Source of the DNA: Clostridiales bacterium VE202-21
GTDB lineage: Bacteria; Bacillota; Clostridia; Lachnospirales; Lachnospiraceae
Length of the DNA: 64,000 nt
Direction: 5' to 3'
NCBI GenBank assembly: GCA_000509105.1
Contig: BAIF02000079.1
Span: forward strand, 36,080-100,079
Within the stretch, counting starts at the first letter, position 1, and every line of letters begins with the position of its first letter. A model generated the notes under the pieces. That model was not told the DNA's origin and ran no database searches. It saw only the letters and a list, made by a program, of their open reading frames with translations. Both the position numbers and the translations under genes were made by a program. This document shows, in pieces, positions 45,510 to 54,936 of this stretch.

Positions 45510-46520
45510 ATGGGAGAATTTATTAATCCGGCAGATGTGCCAAAAGTGAGACTTTATACAGGTGAAGAAGTACCATGTGTAGGAATGGGAACATTTGGTT
45601 CCGACAGATTTACAGCACAGCAGGTGTCAGACGCGGTGGCAGGCGCAATCCGATGTGGCTACCGTATGTTCGACTGTGCGGCATGCTATGGAAATGAAGA
45701 CCAGATCGGGGAGGTCTTTAAAGCTGCATTTGATGAAGGCGTGGTAGAGCGTAAAGAGCTTTATATTATGACAAAAGTTTGGAACGATATGCACGAAAGA
45801 GTAGAAGAATCCTGCAGAAAGAGCATTACAGACCTGCAGTGTGATTATATCGACATGTTCTTTATCCACTGGCCGTTCCCGAACTATCATGCACCAGGAT
45901 GCGATGTGGACTCCAGAAATCCGGACTCCAAACCATTCAGCGTGGAAGAGTTTATGAGTACTTACAGACAGTGCGAGGCATTGGTAGAAAAGGGGCTGGT
46001 CCGCCATATTGGAATCTCTAATATGACAATCCCGAAACTGGAAGCTGTACTGCCTCTTATGAAAATTATGCCGGCGGCATGCGAACTCGAGCTTCATGTA
46101 TGCTTCCAGCAGCAGGAATTATTCGATTATCTCGTGGCTCACAATATTCAGCCGATTGGTTTCATGCCGTTAGGCTCCCCGCAGAGACCAGAGAGAGATA
46201 TGTGTCCGGAAGACGTAGCTGACCTGCAGACACCGGAAATGCAGGAGATTGCAAAAGCCCACGGCGTGCATCCGGCGTTGATTGCACTGAAATGGGCGCA
46301 TCAGAGAGGGCAGATTCCGATTCCGTTCTCTGTACATGAGGTTGAGTATGTAAGCAACTTAAAGAGTATGTTAGATGATCCGCTTACTGACGAGGAGATG
46401 GCCAAAATTGCAACTCTTGAGAGAAACAACCGCCTTGTAAAGGGGCAGGTGTTCTTGTGGGAAGGCGCAAAAGACTGGCATGATCTTTGGGATGAGGATG
46501 GGGTTATTGTGACTTTGTAG
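45510..46520 (+). CDS. aldo/keto reductase (aldose reductase-like)
   Basis: A 336-residue NADPH-linked reductase. The tetrad is visible: Asp in FDCAACYGNE near residue 49 (also Tyr), Lys in IMTKVWND near 90, and His in FFIHWPFPN near 123; GISNM and IPFSV are family blocks. It reduces aldoses to polyols or the reverse. It is the last gene of the operon with the FGGY kinase and GatD-like dehydrogenase, so it may form the polyol these enzymes use. AAGGAG precedes the ATG. Confidence 0.87.
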   Translation: MGEFINPADVPKVRLYTGEEVPCVGMGTFGSDRFTAQQVSDAVAGAIRCGYRMFDCAACYGNEDQIGEVFKAAFDEGVVERKELYIMTKVWNDMHERVEESCRKSITDLQCDYIDMFFIHWPFPNYHAPGCDVDSRNPDSKPFSVEEFMSTYRQCEALVEKGLVRHIGISNMTIPKLEAVLPLMKIMPAACELELHVCFQQQELFDYLVAHNIQPIGFMPLGSPQRPERDMCPEDVADLQTPEMQEIAKAHGVHPALIALKWAHQRGQIPIPFSVHEVEYVSNLKSMLDDPLTDEEMAKIATLERNNRLVKGQVFLWEGAKDWHDLWDEDGVIVTL

Positions 46521-46530
46521 GGGATAGTCC

Positions 46531-46823
46531 GCCTGCCGTGAGACTGACGGGGGAGGAAGCGCAGGATACATCCGGGTATTTCAGATGCGGCCCATTTGCG
46601 AAGAACCACTAATAGCAAAATGGCGCCATCACATGGAACCACCGGCATTCACCGTGGAATTCTGATGAATTCCGTGGCTCAGGCCGGCTTTGAATCTGCT
46701 TCGGAAGCAGATCCAATCCATGTGATGGCGCCGTTTTGCTATACGTGGTTCTAACGCGCATTCTACGCATCCGAAATGCCCGGATGTGTCCTGCGCTCCC
46801 TCCCCGTCAGTCTCACGGCAGGC
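46531..46823. repeat. 293-bp fold-back element with 107-bp imperfect arms
   Basis: The left arm (46531-46637) and right arm (46717-46823) are complementary over about 107 bp with roughly 90% match. Several mismatches are G-U pairs on the plus-strand RNA. The central 79 nt holds two more hairpins (GGAATTC/GAATTCC and ATCTGCTT/AAGCAGAT). It lies between the aldo/keto reductase and the next two-component system. There is no reading frame with coding features. It could be a MITE-like element, a very strong bidirectional terminator, or a structured RNA. Confidence 0.75.
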
Positions 46824-47010
46824 TGGGCTGCATCCACCGGGAGGGGAGCATAAACTTTATTTGTAACAGTTCAGGCAGGCATGAACTGTCACCTTTATTT
46901 TCAGATACTGCAATTTTCCAGTGCCGCCCCTCTTCCCCTGGGAAGAAACTTGTTGTATACTAATCCTAAGTATGTGGAGGAAAAATATGCTCATACGGGA
47001 GGATAAAACA

Positions 47011-48615
47011 GTGTATAAAGTTTTACTGGTAGATGATGAAATCCTTGTGCGCGAGGCGATTGGCGCAAAGATTGAATGGGGACAGCTGGGGTTTGAGCTG
47101 GTCGGCGACTGCGAAAACGGCAAGGATGCGATCGAATTTTTAAAGGAGACGCCGGCCGACGTTGTGCTTACGGATATCTGCATGCCATACATAGACGGCA
47201 TGGGGCTGAGTAAATATATCCATGAGAATCTGCCTCAGACTACGACCATTATTTTCAGCGGATACAGCGATTTTGAATATGCAAAGCAGGCGATCCAGTA
47301 TAAAGTGGCCGAATATATTCTGAAGCCGGTTACTGCCAAGGAATTGTCCGAGGTGCTGAACAGAATCAGGGAGAAGCTGGACGGCGAGAGACAGCAGGAG
47401 CAGAAGATGGATGAGCTGACGAAGGTATATCAGAGCTATACGAAGAATGAAGCCTTGATCATATCCAGGGCGCTGTCGCGTCTGGTCAGGGGGACGCAGG
47501 ACGTGGAGACAAGCCTGCGTGAGCTGGAGGAGTTCGGCATCACGATCAAAGGGGGATCTTACCGGGTGGCGGCCGTCGATATTGATGTGTATTCCGATCT
47601 GTATGAGATTGACGACGACCTGAAGAAGGAAAGCGCACTGATGTCCTTCGTTGTGGAGAACATCAGCAATGAGATTGTGAACAATCATAATGCAGGGCTG
47701 GCATACAGGGATTCCGACAACAGGGTCTGTATTTTGTTTCGGACAAATAAGCCCAAAGAGCATGCAGGGCAGGTGAATGCCATCTGCAGGGAGATTCAGT
47801 CTACCATTTATGACGCGATGAAACTGAGTGTTTCCATGGGGATCGGCAGCTATGTCGCCTCTCTGGAGGAGCTTTACAAGTCCTACGATTCTGCCACAGC
47901 GATCCTCAAGTTCCGTTATACCAAGGGGACAGGGGTTATTTTTGACTGTGAGGAGGCATTGCCCTCGGGGAATCCCATGGAGCTGGAACAGGATTTTAAA
48001 GATATTGCCGCTGCCGTGAAAGGAAAAGAGGGGACGGTACTTTATGAGATCCTGGATCACGTTGAGGACTGGATGCGGTCTGGCTATGTGAGCAGAAATA
48101 AGGCTGTGGCTTATCTCCATCAGGTGCTCAGGATCATCTGTCAGACGGTGCAGGAGACAGATGAGGAGTTTTTGCTGAAGGATTCAGATATATCCGGTAT
48201 AACGGATGCAAGGAACCTGGACAAGGCGATAACGCTGATCCGGGAATATGCGGCCAGGGGGATGGAAGCGGTTAACGCTGCCGGGCAGACGAGTGCGGAG
48301 CGCCTGGCGGCTCAGGCGATGGACTATATCAGAGAAAATTACAGTAATCAGGATCTGGGACTAAACGATATCTGTGACTATCTGAACATCAGTACCAGCC
48401 GTTTCAGCAGTCTTTTCAAAGAGGCCACAGGCAGAACCTTCACGGAAGTGCTTACCGGAGTCCGTATGGAGCGTGCAAAGCAGCTCCTCCGGCAGACATG
48501 CCTCAAGAATTATGAGATCGCAGAAAAAGTGGGCTTCAGTGATCCTCATTATTTCAGCATTGCATTTAAGAAAATGACAGGGAAAACTCCGAAGGAGTAT
48601 GCCAGGGAGCGTTAG
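47011..48615 (+). CDS. YesN-type response regulator with AraC output
   Basis: A 534-residue regulator. Receiver: VDDEILVREAIG at residues 6-17, phospho-Asp in VLTDICMPYIDG near 54, Lys in LKPVTAKE. An unknown middle region is followed by an AraC HTH pair (LNDICDYLNISTSRFSSLFKEA and NYEIAEKVGFSDPHYFSIAFKK). Two starts have good ribosome sites: GTG 47011 (GGGAGG 7 nt upstream; gives the usual MYKVLLVDD) and ATG 46987 (GGAGG, adds 8 residues). It pairs with the kinase 4 nt downstream and probably controls the sugar transporter at 52399. Confidence 0.92.
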   Translation: MYKVLLVDDEILVREAIGAKIEWGQLGFELVGDCENGKDAIEFLKETPADVVLTDICMPYIDGMGLSKYIHENLPQTTTIIFSGYSDFEYAKQAIQYKVAEYILKPVTAKELSEVLNRIREKLDGERQQEQKMDELTKVYQSYTKNEALIISRALSRLVRGTQDVETSLRELEEFGITIKGGSYRVAAVDIDVYSDLYEIDDDLKKESALMSFVVENISNEIVNNHNAGLAYRDSDNRVCILFRTNKPKEHAGQVNAICREIQSTIYDAMKLSVSMGIGSYVASLEELYKSYDSATAILKFRYTKGTGVIFDCEEALPSGNPMELEQDFKDIAAAVKGKEGTVLYEILDHVEDWMRSGYVSRNKAVAYLHQVLRIICQTVQETDEEFLLKDSDISGITDARNLDKAITLIREYAARGMEAVNAAGQTSAERLAAQAMDYIRENYSNQDLGLNDICDYLNISTSRFSSLFKEATGRTFTEVLTGVRMERAKQLLRQTCLKNYEIAEKVGFSDPHYFSIAFKKMTGKTPKEYARER

Positions 48616-48618
48616 CAA

Positions 48619-50424
48619 ATGAAGAAAGAACAAGAATTCAGGACGATATTCGGCAGATTCAAGAGCATCCAAAGCACGATTATGGTTTCATTTTCCGTGT
48701 TAATGGTGATTGCGGTGCTGATTTTCCTTTTCATTGCATTAAACTTTACAAAGAATACGATCTATGAAAATTCAATCAATTATACCTCCCAGATTATCAA
48801 ACAGGTGAATTATGATATCGATTCTTACATGGATTACATGCTGAATATATCATCGATCATTGCGGCAAACAGTGATGTTTCCTACTATCTGTATAATACG
48901 CAGCAGCCGGAAGAGGAATTGCAGGAAGAAAAGGAACGTATTATAAGCCAGTTTAAAACCATTCGCAACAGCCGGAATGATATTTACAATATCGCGGTGG
49001 TAGCCGACAATGGGCGCAGTATTTTAAATGAGGGAGAGGATCAGTTTACCGAATATATTGACGTCCGGGAGCAGAGCTGGTACCAGGCGGCATTGTCGAC
49101 GAAGAATCTGATCGCAATTTCTTCTTCCCATGTGCAGAATGCCATTCAGAGCAGTTATAAATGGGTGATTACTCTGAGCAGACCGCTCGTAAACTACAAG
49201 ACAGGTGAAAACGGCGGGGTGTTTTTTATAGACCTTAATTATAATGCCATCAGCTCACTGTGCAGTAACAATAATATCGGAGGCAGCGGCTACATCTTTA
49301 TCCTGGATGAGAATGGAAATATTATTTACCATCCCCAGCAGCAGTTGATGTACGGCGGTCTGAAGACGGAAAATATCGATGAGATCATGTCCAGTACAAA
49401 AGACCATTTTCAGTCGGAAGAGGGCGATAAGCTTTATACAATATCCAAATCTGATATGACAGGATGGACCGTTGTAGGGGCAGCCTACACTTCGGAGCTG
49501 TTAAAAAATAACAAGCAGGCGCAGATGATGTACCTTCTGGTGGCGGGAGTGCTTCTGCTGGGGGTTATTGCGATATCCAGCATTATATCCAGAGAGATTA
49601 CTAAGCCGATCCGCCAGCTCAGAGATTCCATGAGCATGGTGGAAGAAGGGCGGTTCGATAAGGCAAATGTACCGGTCACCGCATCAAATGAGGTGGGAAG
49701 CCTGAGCAAATCCTTTAATGTGATGACAGAACGCATCCATACGCTGATGGAACAGAATGTGTACGAGCAGAAACAGAAACGGAAAAACGAACTGAAGGCG
49801 CTGCAGGCGCAGATCAACCCGCACTTTCTTTATAATACGCTGGATTCTATCATCTGGATGTCTGAAGCGGGAAGAAATGACGAGGTGGTACTGATGACTT
49901 CAGCGCTGGCCCGTCTTTTCAGACAGAGTATCAGTAATGACAAGGAGCAGGTTACGGTTGCCGAGGAGATTGAGTATGTGCGCAGCTATCTGACCATTCA
50001 GAAGATGCGCTACAAAGATAAGCTGGAATATTCCATTGATGTTTCTCCCGAGATCAATCATGTCATGATTATTAAGTTTGCCCTGCAGCCGATTGTAGAG
50101 AACGCGATCTACCATGGGCTGAAGTATAAAGACACAAAGGGAAATCTGAGCATACGGGGATATGTGCGGGGAAAGAAGGCCTATATCACGATTGCGGATG
50201 ACGGAGTAGGGATGGAGGAAGCTGCCCTGGAGCATATTTTTGATGAAACAAAAAAAGAACATAAATCAAACGGTGTGGGAGTCCCCAATGTTCAGAAGAG
50301 GCTGAAGCTCTACTATGGACAGGAATACGGGATTTCTTATATCAGCAGGAAGGGGGTTGGAACAGTGGCAACCGTAACGGTGCCGCTGGAAGAGCAGGAA
50401 GATGATGAAGAAACTCACAGGTAA
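48619..50424 (+). CDS. YesM-type sensor histidine kinase
   Basis: A 601-residue membrane kinase: first membrane helix near residues 22-44, extracellular dCache-like sensor, second helix near 303-323, HAMP, His_kinase (ALQAQINPHFLYNTLDSIIW) and HATPase (ADDGVGMEE, then GVGVPNVQKRL). It ends without an AraC piece, unlike the YesM at 30476. It overlaps the next gene, a membrane-anchored binding protein, by 23 nt, so the three genes are translated as a set. Confidence 0.92.
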   Translation: MKKEQEFRTIFGRFKSIQSTIMVSFSVLMVIAVLIFLFIALNFTKNTIYENSINYTSQIIKQVNYDIDSYMDYMLNISSIIAANSDVSYYLYNTQQPEEELQEEKERIISQFKTIRNSRNDIYNIAVVADNGRSILNEGEDQFTEYIDVREQSWYQAALSTKNLIAISSSHVQNAIQSSYKWVITLSRPLVNYKTGENGGVFFIDLNYNAISSLCSNNNIGGSGYIFILDENGNIIYHPQQQLMYGGLKTENIDEIMSSTKDHFQSEEGDKLYTISKSDMTGWTVVGAAYTSELLKNNKQAQMMYLLVAGVLLLGVIAISSIISREITKPIRQLRDSMSMVEEGRFDKANVPVTASNEVGSLSKSFNVMTERIHTLMEQNVYEQKQKRKNELKALQAQINPHFLYNTLDSIIWMSEAGRNDEVVLMTSALARLFRQSISNDKEQVTVAEEIEYVRSYLTIQKMRYKDKLEYSIDVSPEINHVMIIKFALQPIVENAIYHGLKYKDTKGNLSIRGYVRGKKAYITIADDGVGMEEAALEHIFDETKKEHKSNGVGVPNVQKRLKLYYGQEYGISYISRKGVGTVATVTVPLEEQEDDEETHR

Positions 50425-51403
50425 AACGCTTGTAACAGGAATGTTTTTATGTTGTATCCTCACTGCACTTTTTCTGATTATTTTCAACCTGCTGAGTATG
50501 CAGAGCCAGGATCAGAAAGTATATAAGATGATCTTAATTCCCAAAACCATCGATGAGAAGAATGGCTTCTGGACATCTCTGATCGCCGGAGCGGAGCTGG
50601 GGGCCGAAGAGTTTAAGGCGGACATAGAAATCGTAGGGGGAAAGTCAGAGACCGATGTAGAGGGGCAGATCAAGTGTATCCAAGAGGGGATTGAAAAACA
50701 ACCGGACGCAATACTTGTCTCTCCCTGCAGCTATTCCGAGATGTCGGAGGCTCTTCAGAAGGTTGTGGATCATGGGATTAAACTGGTGCTGATTGATTCT
50801 GTGATAGACAGGGATATTGCACAGGGAATTGTTGCCACGGATAATTATCTGGCAGGCCGGGAACTGGGAGAGTTTACCCGGGGAATGGTGACAGACCAAT
50901 CACAGATTGGGATAGTGGCCCATGTAAAGGGCTCATCGACCGCTATAGAGCGGGAAAACGGCATGAGAGAAGGCCTGGGTGAATATGAAAATCAGATTAT
51001 GGACGTCGTGTTTTGCGGTTCTTCCTATGACAGAGCGTATAAGCTGACTGTGGATATGCTGGAAAAGTATCCGAAGATGGAGGTTATAATGGGCACGAAT
51101 GAATACTCGGCAGTAGGGGCAGCGAGAGCGGTAAAAGATTTGGGACTTAAAGGAAAAGTTAAAGTAGTCGGCTTCGATAACTCTATTGAGGAGATTCAGC
51201 TGCTGGAGGAAGGCGTATTCCAGGGGATTATTATACAAAAGCCGTTTAATATGGGGTATTTGGGCGTTGAACAGGCGGTCCATATCCTGGATGGTAAAAA
51301 GTACGAGAAAAATGTGGATTCGGGCTGTAAGATGATTACTAAAGAAAATATGTATGAGGAAGAAAACCAGCGCCTGCTCTATCCATTTACCGGCCAGCAG
51401 TGA
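50402..51403 (+). CDS. membrane-anchored sugar-binding protein, possible co-sensor of the kinase
   Basis: A 333-residue type I periplasmic-binding-fold protein (ribose/xylose class: PDAILVSPCSYSEM, IVATDNYLAGRELG, KVKVVGFDNSIEEIQLLEEG). It keeps an N-terminal hydrophobic helix (TGMFLCCILTALFLIIFN) with no lipobox Cys in the right position, so it is probably anchored rather than lipidated. It starts inside the kinase gene and is followed by a terminator, separate from the ABC operon. The layout resembles three-component sugar sensors such as XylFII-LytS-YesN. Confidence 0.8.
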   Translation: MMKKLTGKTLVTGMFLCCILTALFLIIFNLLSMQSQDQKVYKMILIPKTIDEKNGFWTSLIAGAELGAEEFKADIEIVGGKSETDVEGQIKCIQEGIEKQPDAILVSPCSYSEMSEALQKVVDHGIKLVLIDSVIDRDIAQGIVATDNYLAGRELGEFTRGMVTDQSQIGIVAHVKGSSTAIERENGMREGLGEYENQIMDVVFCGSSYDRAYKLTVDMLEKYPKMEVIMGTNEYSAVGAARAVKDLGLKGKVKVVGFDNSIEEIQLLEEGVFQGIIIQKPFNMGYLGVEQAVHILDGKKYEKNVDSGCKMITKENMYEEENQRLLYPFTGQQ

Positions 51404-51528
51404 AATCTGCGGCTGTATAAAGTATCTTGCAGTGGATCAATAATGGATACCCGGGGACGTTTTGCGGCACATGCCCTGAGGTCAGGTCTTCAGTGAAGCC
51501 GAAAAATAATGATATAAAAATAAAGAAG

Positions 51529-51586
51529 AAAAGGTTAAAAATTTACGGTCGGTATTTTACAGACTGTAATTTTTTAACCTTTTTCA
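51529..51586 (+). terminator. strong rho-independent terminator
   Basis: A long stem of about 20 pairs (AAAAGGTTAAAAATTTACGGTC against GACTGTAATTTTTTAACCTTTT, one or two mismatches) followed by a T-tract. It ends the two-component/binding-protein operon, 125 nt after its stop codon. Confidence 0.8.
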
Positions 51587-51661
51587 GTAAAATTTTCAAT
51601 TTAATAAAAAGTTCATAAATACTATACTATGAATAAATCTTGATTGTAAATGTTTGTTGAC

Positions 51662-52183
51662 TCAGTTTTCTGTTTCTTTGGTGGATACTTCCGGATTGAG
51701 ATAAGAATACTGAAGAGCCTGCTGGGTGTCGGTAGTAACAACCATTAAAAGGATATTACCGTTTTCAAGATACCAGACATCGCCGTAGTTGGTGGGATTC
51801 TCCGAGTCATAACCGCTTTCGCCGTAGGTATCTTCCACATCCTGATGGATTTTATTATAGGTGTCCTTCAGTGTTTCTTCATCGTCTGTACCGAAGGCCC
51901 AGGCAACACACATTAGTTTGTCGTTGTCGTCGAACATGTATTTTACGGTTCCGTCCTGATCAAGATAGTTCTTGGCGAACTCATAAGTGGTTCCGTTATA
52001 TATGGATTCATAGGTTGTATAGTCATCGCCTTCCTCGGCGATCACATCTTCAACAGAGTTCTCCCAGGTCATCTCCGTAAATGGAGATTTGACAGCCTGC
52101 GGCTGTTTCTTACATCCTGTAAGAGCGGTTATGGCAAGAACGATAATCAGTGATACAGAAAAAAATGTACGTAAGTGTTTCAT
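51662..52183 (-). CDS. small lipoprotein of unknown function
   Basis: A 173-residue secreted lipoprotein. Start 52183 has AAGGAGG 6 nt upstream; longer frames upstream are unsupported. Signal peptide with lipobox LTGC at about residues 18-21. The mature part is acidic and Tyr-rich with no recognised domain (TWENSVEDVIAEEGDDYTTY near the start, GDVWYLENGNILLMVV near the end). The last segment resembles short beta-rich repeats of secreted Lachnospiraceae proteins. It is a single gene on the opposite strand to the surrounding transport genes. Confidence 0.7.
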   Translation of the reverse strand: MKHLRTFFSVSLIIVLAITALTGCKKQPQAVKSPFTEMTWENSVEDVIAEEGDDYTTYESIYNGTTYEFAKNYLDQDGTVKYMFDDNDKLMCVAWAFGTDDEETLKDTYNKIHQDVEDTYGESGYDSENPTNYGDVWYLENGNILLMVVTTDTQQALQYSYLNPEVSTKETEN

Positions 52184-52398
52184 GTGAACCTCCTTTTTGT
52201 TGCTCATCCTGAGCGGCAAGATAAACGTATTATAATCATGTTTTTCCGGAATTGCAAGTGTAGCTTTCACGAAATGATATATAAGACGGGGAGAAGCGGG
52301 AATATGCAGATACGTACGAGACAGCATTTGAAACAGGATGAGAGAATTGATGCAGCATCTCTGAAAGCAGCAAGATTAAAGAAGTAGGAGGAAGAAAA

Positions 52399-53373
52399 GT
52401 GGAAAAGATTAAACAAAATCCTTTTGTAAAAAAGGTGGGGTTTAACAGGGTTGTGTTATGCTTTGTTTTGATTCTTCTGTACGGATTCTTCTGCGCGATG
52501 ACGCAGGGAGATTTTGCAGGAATCAGCCGTATTCTGAGTGCCCTTAACTATGCATATTTTCTTGGATTTTTATCATTGGGGGTTACTTTTGTAATTGCAA
52601 CAGGGGGAATTGATTTCTCCATCGGGCCGGTTATGTTCTGCTGTGCGCTCGTTTCCGGATTCAGCCTCATTACATATGGAGTCCCGATGCCGTTAGTTAT
52701 GGTGATCAGTATTCTGGTCGGCCTTCTCTTCGGTATCTTCAACGGTTACTTGGTAGCATACTGGTCCGTACCGTCATTCATTACATCCATGGCGAGTATG
52801 AATATCGCAAAAGGCCTCGCATCTGTATTTACAAAGACACAGTCTGTAAGCTGGCCGCAGTCTTCCGCAGAGGGCGGATGGTACAGATATCTGGTTAAGA
52901 TGGGGGACATCCCGACAGGCCTGATTATCTTCCTTATAGTGGCAATTATCTGTGCGATTATTCTGAATAAGACTAAAATGGGACGTTATATCTTATCACT
53001 GGGAAGCAATAAAGAAGCAGTAAGGCTTTCCGGCGTTAACGTTAAGAAATGGGAAATGACAGCATACGTAATCTGTGGAATTTTGGTTGGAATCGGAGCA
53101 CTCTTCTATGTATCTGCTTACACAACAGTTCAGCCGGGATATGGCGATCAGTACAACAACGAAGCAATTGCAGGATGCGTAATGGGAGGAACTTCCATGG
53201 CAGGCGGGCTTGCTTCTATCAGCGGAACAGTAATCGGTGTGTTCATCATCGCTCTGCTGCAGGAAGGTATTCTGGCTCTTGGCTTTTCAAAAGATTATCA
53301 GCTTATTATTACAGGTATTATTGTTATTGTCGCAGTATTCAGTGATGTTGTCGCAAGACGCAGAAAGAACTAA
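52399..53373 (+). CDS. CUT2 sugar ABC transporter permease
   Basis: A 324-residue permease with about 8-10 membrane helices. GGIDFSIGPVMF near residue 70, GSNKEAVRLSGVNV near 200 and the C-terminal GGTSMAGG block are standard for the ribose/xylose importers. GTG start with GGAGGAA upstream. It is the first gene of permease-ATPase-permease-binding protein, an unusual order for CUT2 systems. The transporter lies next to the sensor set at 47011-51403. Confidence 0.85.
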   Translation: MEKIKQNPFVKKVGFNRVVLCFVLILLYGFFCAMTQGDFAGISRILSALNYAYFLGFLSLGVTFVIATGGIDFSIGPVMFCCALVSGFSLITYGVPMPLVMVISILVGLLFGIFNGYLVAYWSVPSFITSMASMNIAKGLASVFTKTQSVSWPQSSAEGGWYRYLVKMGDIPTGLIIFLIVAIICAIILNKTKMGRYILSLGSNKEAVRLSGVNVKKWEMTAYVICGILVGIGALFYVSAYTTVQPGYGDQYNNEAIAGCVMGGTSMAGGLASISGTVIGVFIIALLQEGILALGFSKDYQLIITGIIVIVAVFSDVVARRRKN

Positions 53374-53426
53374 TAATGATACATGGAAATCTGAGAATGA
53401 AGAAATAGAAAGGCAAGGGTAAAAGA

Positions 53427-54923
53427 ATGGGCGAAGTTATATTAACGATGAAAGATATTGATAAATCTTTCCCAGGTGTTCATGCGCTGGATCACGTAGA
53501 CCTGGAAGTCAGAAAAGGTGAAGTCCTTGCGCTGATGGGAGAGAACGGTGCCGGTAAGTCTACACTGATGAAGGTGTTGACAGGTATCTACAAAAAAGAT
53601 TCCGGTACAATTACATATGAAGGAAAAGAAGTAGAATTTTCAAGTACAAAAGAGGCACAGGATGCAGGGATTGTTATTGTGCATCAGGAATTGAATATGC
53701 TGGGCCATCTGACGGTTGCACAGAACATCTTCATCGGGAGGGAGTTCAAAAAGGGCATCCGCATCGATGACAAGAGGATGAATGATGAGGCCAGAAAGCT
53801 TTTCCAAAGACTGAATATAGATATTGATCCAAGAGAGACCATGAGCAGGCTGACCGTAGGAAAGCAGCAGATGTGTGAGATTGCAAAGGCAATTTCCCAT
53901 GATGCGAAGGTGATCGTATTCGATGAGCCATCCGCAGCGCTGACAGAGACTGAGATTCAGGAACTGTTCAAGATTATCCGTGACCTGAGAGAAAAGAACA
54001 TGGGTATTGTGTATATCTCTCATCGTATGGATGAGATCAAAGTGATCACGGACAGAGTTACCGTCATGAGAGATGGTGCCTATGTAGGAACTCTGATCAC
54101 AAAGGACAGTACAAAAGACGATATCATCAACATGATGGTCGGCCGTGTTATTTACGAAGATCCAAAGACCCAGAGCATGGTGCCGAAGGATGCACCGGTA
54201 GTGCTGAAGGTAGAAAATCTGAATGCCGGAAAGATGGTACAGGATGTGAGCTTCGAACTCCATAAGGGAGAAATCCTTGGATTCTCAGGGCTTATGGGAG
54301 CCGGACGTACAGAGACGGCGCGTGCGCTGTTCGGTGCGGACCCGATCGACAGCGGCAACATCTATATTAACGGCAAGAAAGTAACAATCAACACTCCGCA
54401 GGATGCGGTTAAAAATGGTATCGGTTATCTGTCAGAGGACAGAAAGAGATACGGAATCGTAGTACAGAAGACTGTTGCCGAGAATACGACAATGGCGACA
54501 CTGGAAAACTACATGAGCGGTATCTTTATAGATAAGAAGAAAGAGAAAGAGGTTGCGGAAAAGTACGTAGAGTCACTGGCAACCAAGACACCGGATGTAG
54601 ATCAGCTTGTAGTGAACCTGTCAGGTGGTAATCAGCAGAAAGTCGTTATTGCAAAATGGCTGACAAGAAACTGTGATATCCTGATATTTGATGAGCCTAC
54701 CAGAGGGATCGACGTTGGTGCCAAGAATGAGATTTATAAGCTGATGAATAAGCTGGCAGCAGATGGAAAAGCCATTATAATGATTTCTTCTGAGATGACG
54801 GAAATATTACGAATGAGTGACAGAATCGTCGTAATGTGTGAAGGCAGGAAGACAGGTGAGCTGGATATTTCCGAGGCAACTCAGGAAAACATCATGAATC
54901 TGGCTACACGAGAGATAGAGTAG
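53427..54923 (+). CDS. CUT2 sugar ABC transporter ATPase
   Basis: A 498-residue tandem ATPase. Walker A GENGAGKST near residue 40, Walker B VIVFDEPSAAL near 162, second-half LSGGNQQKVVIAKW with DILIFDEPTRGID. The domain order matches RbsA/MglA-type subunits, in which one half is usually degenerate. It is flanked by the two different permeases. Confidence 0.9.
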   Translation: MGEVILTMKDIDKSFPGVHALDHVDLEVRKGEVLALMGENGAGKSTLMKVLTGIYKKDSGTITYEGKEVEFSSTKEAQDAGIVIVHQELNMLGHLTVAQNIFIGREFKKGIRIDDKRMNDEARKLFQRLNIDIDPRETMSRLTVGKQQMCEIAKAISHDAKVIVFDEPSAALTETEIQELFKIIRDLREKNMGIVYISHRMDEIKVITDRVTVMRDGAYVGTLITKDSTKDDIINMMVGRVIYEDPKTQSMVPKDAPVVLKVENLNAGKMVQDVSFELHKGEILGFSGLMGAGRTETARALFGADPIDSGNIYINGKKVTINTPQDAVKNGIGYLSEDRKRYGIVVQKTVAENTTMATLENYMSGIFIDKKKEKEVAEKYVESLATKTPDVDQLVVNLSGGNQQKVVIAKWLTRNCDILIFDEPTRGIDVGAKNEIYKLMNKLAADGKAIIMISSEMTEILRMSDRIVVMCEGRKTGELDISEATQENIMNLATREIE

Positions 54924-54936
54924 GGAGGATAATAAA

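Noticed and set aside
46736..46963. Short plus-strand frame over the right arm of the fold-back element
   Set aside because: It reads through an inverted repeat, shows no protein family and has no ribosome site.
52304..52387. 27-codon frame just before the permease (MQIRTRQHLKQDERIDAASL...)
   Set aside because: Well placed ahead of the next ribosome site, but too short to support and without a clear ribosome site of its own.
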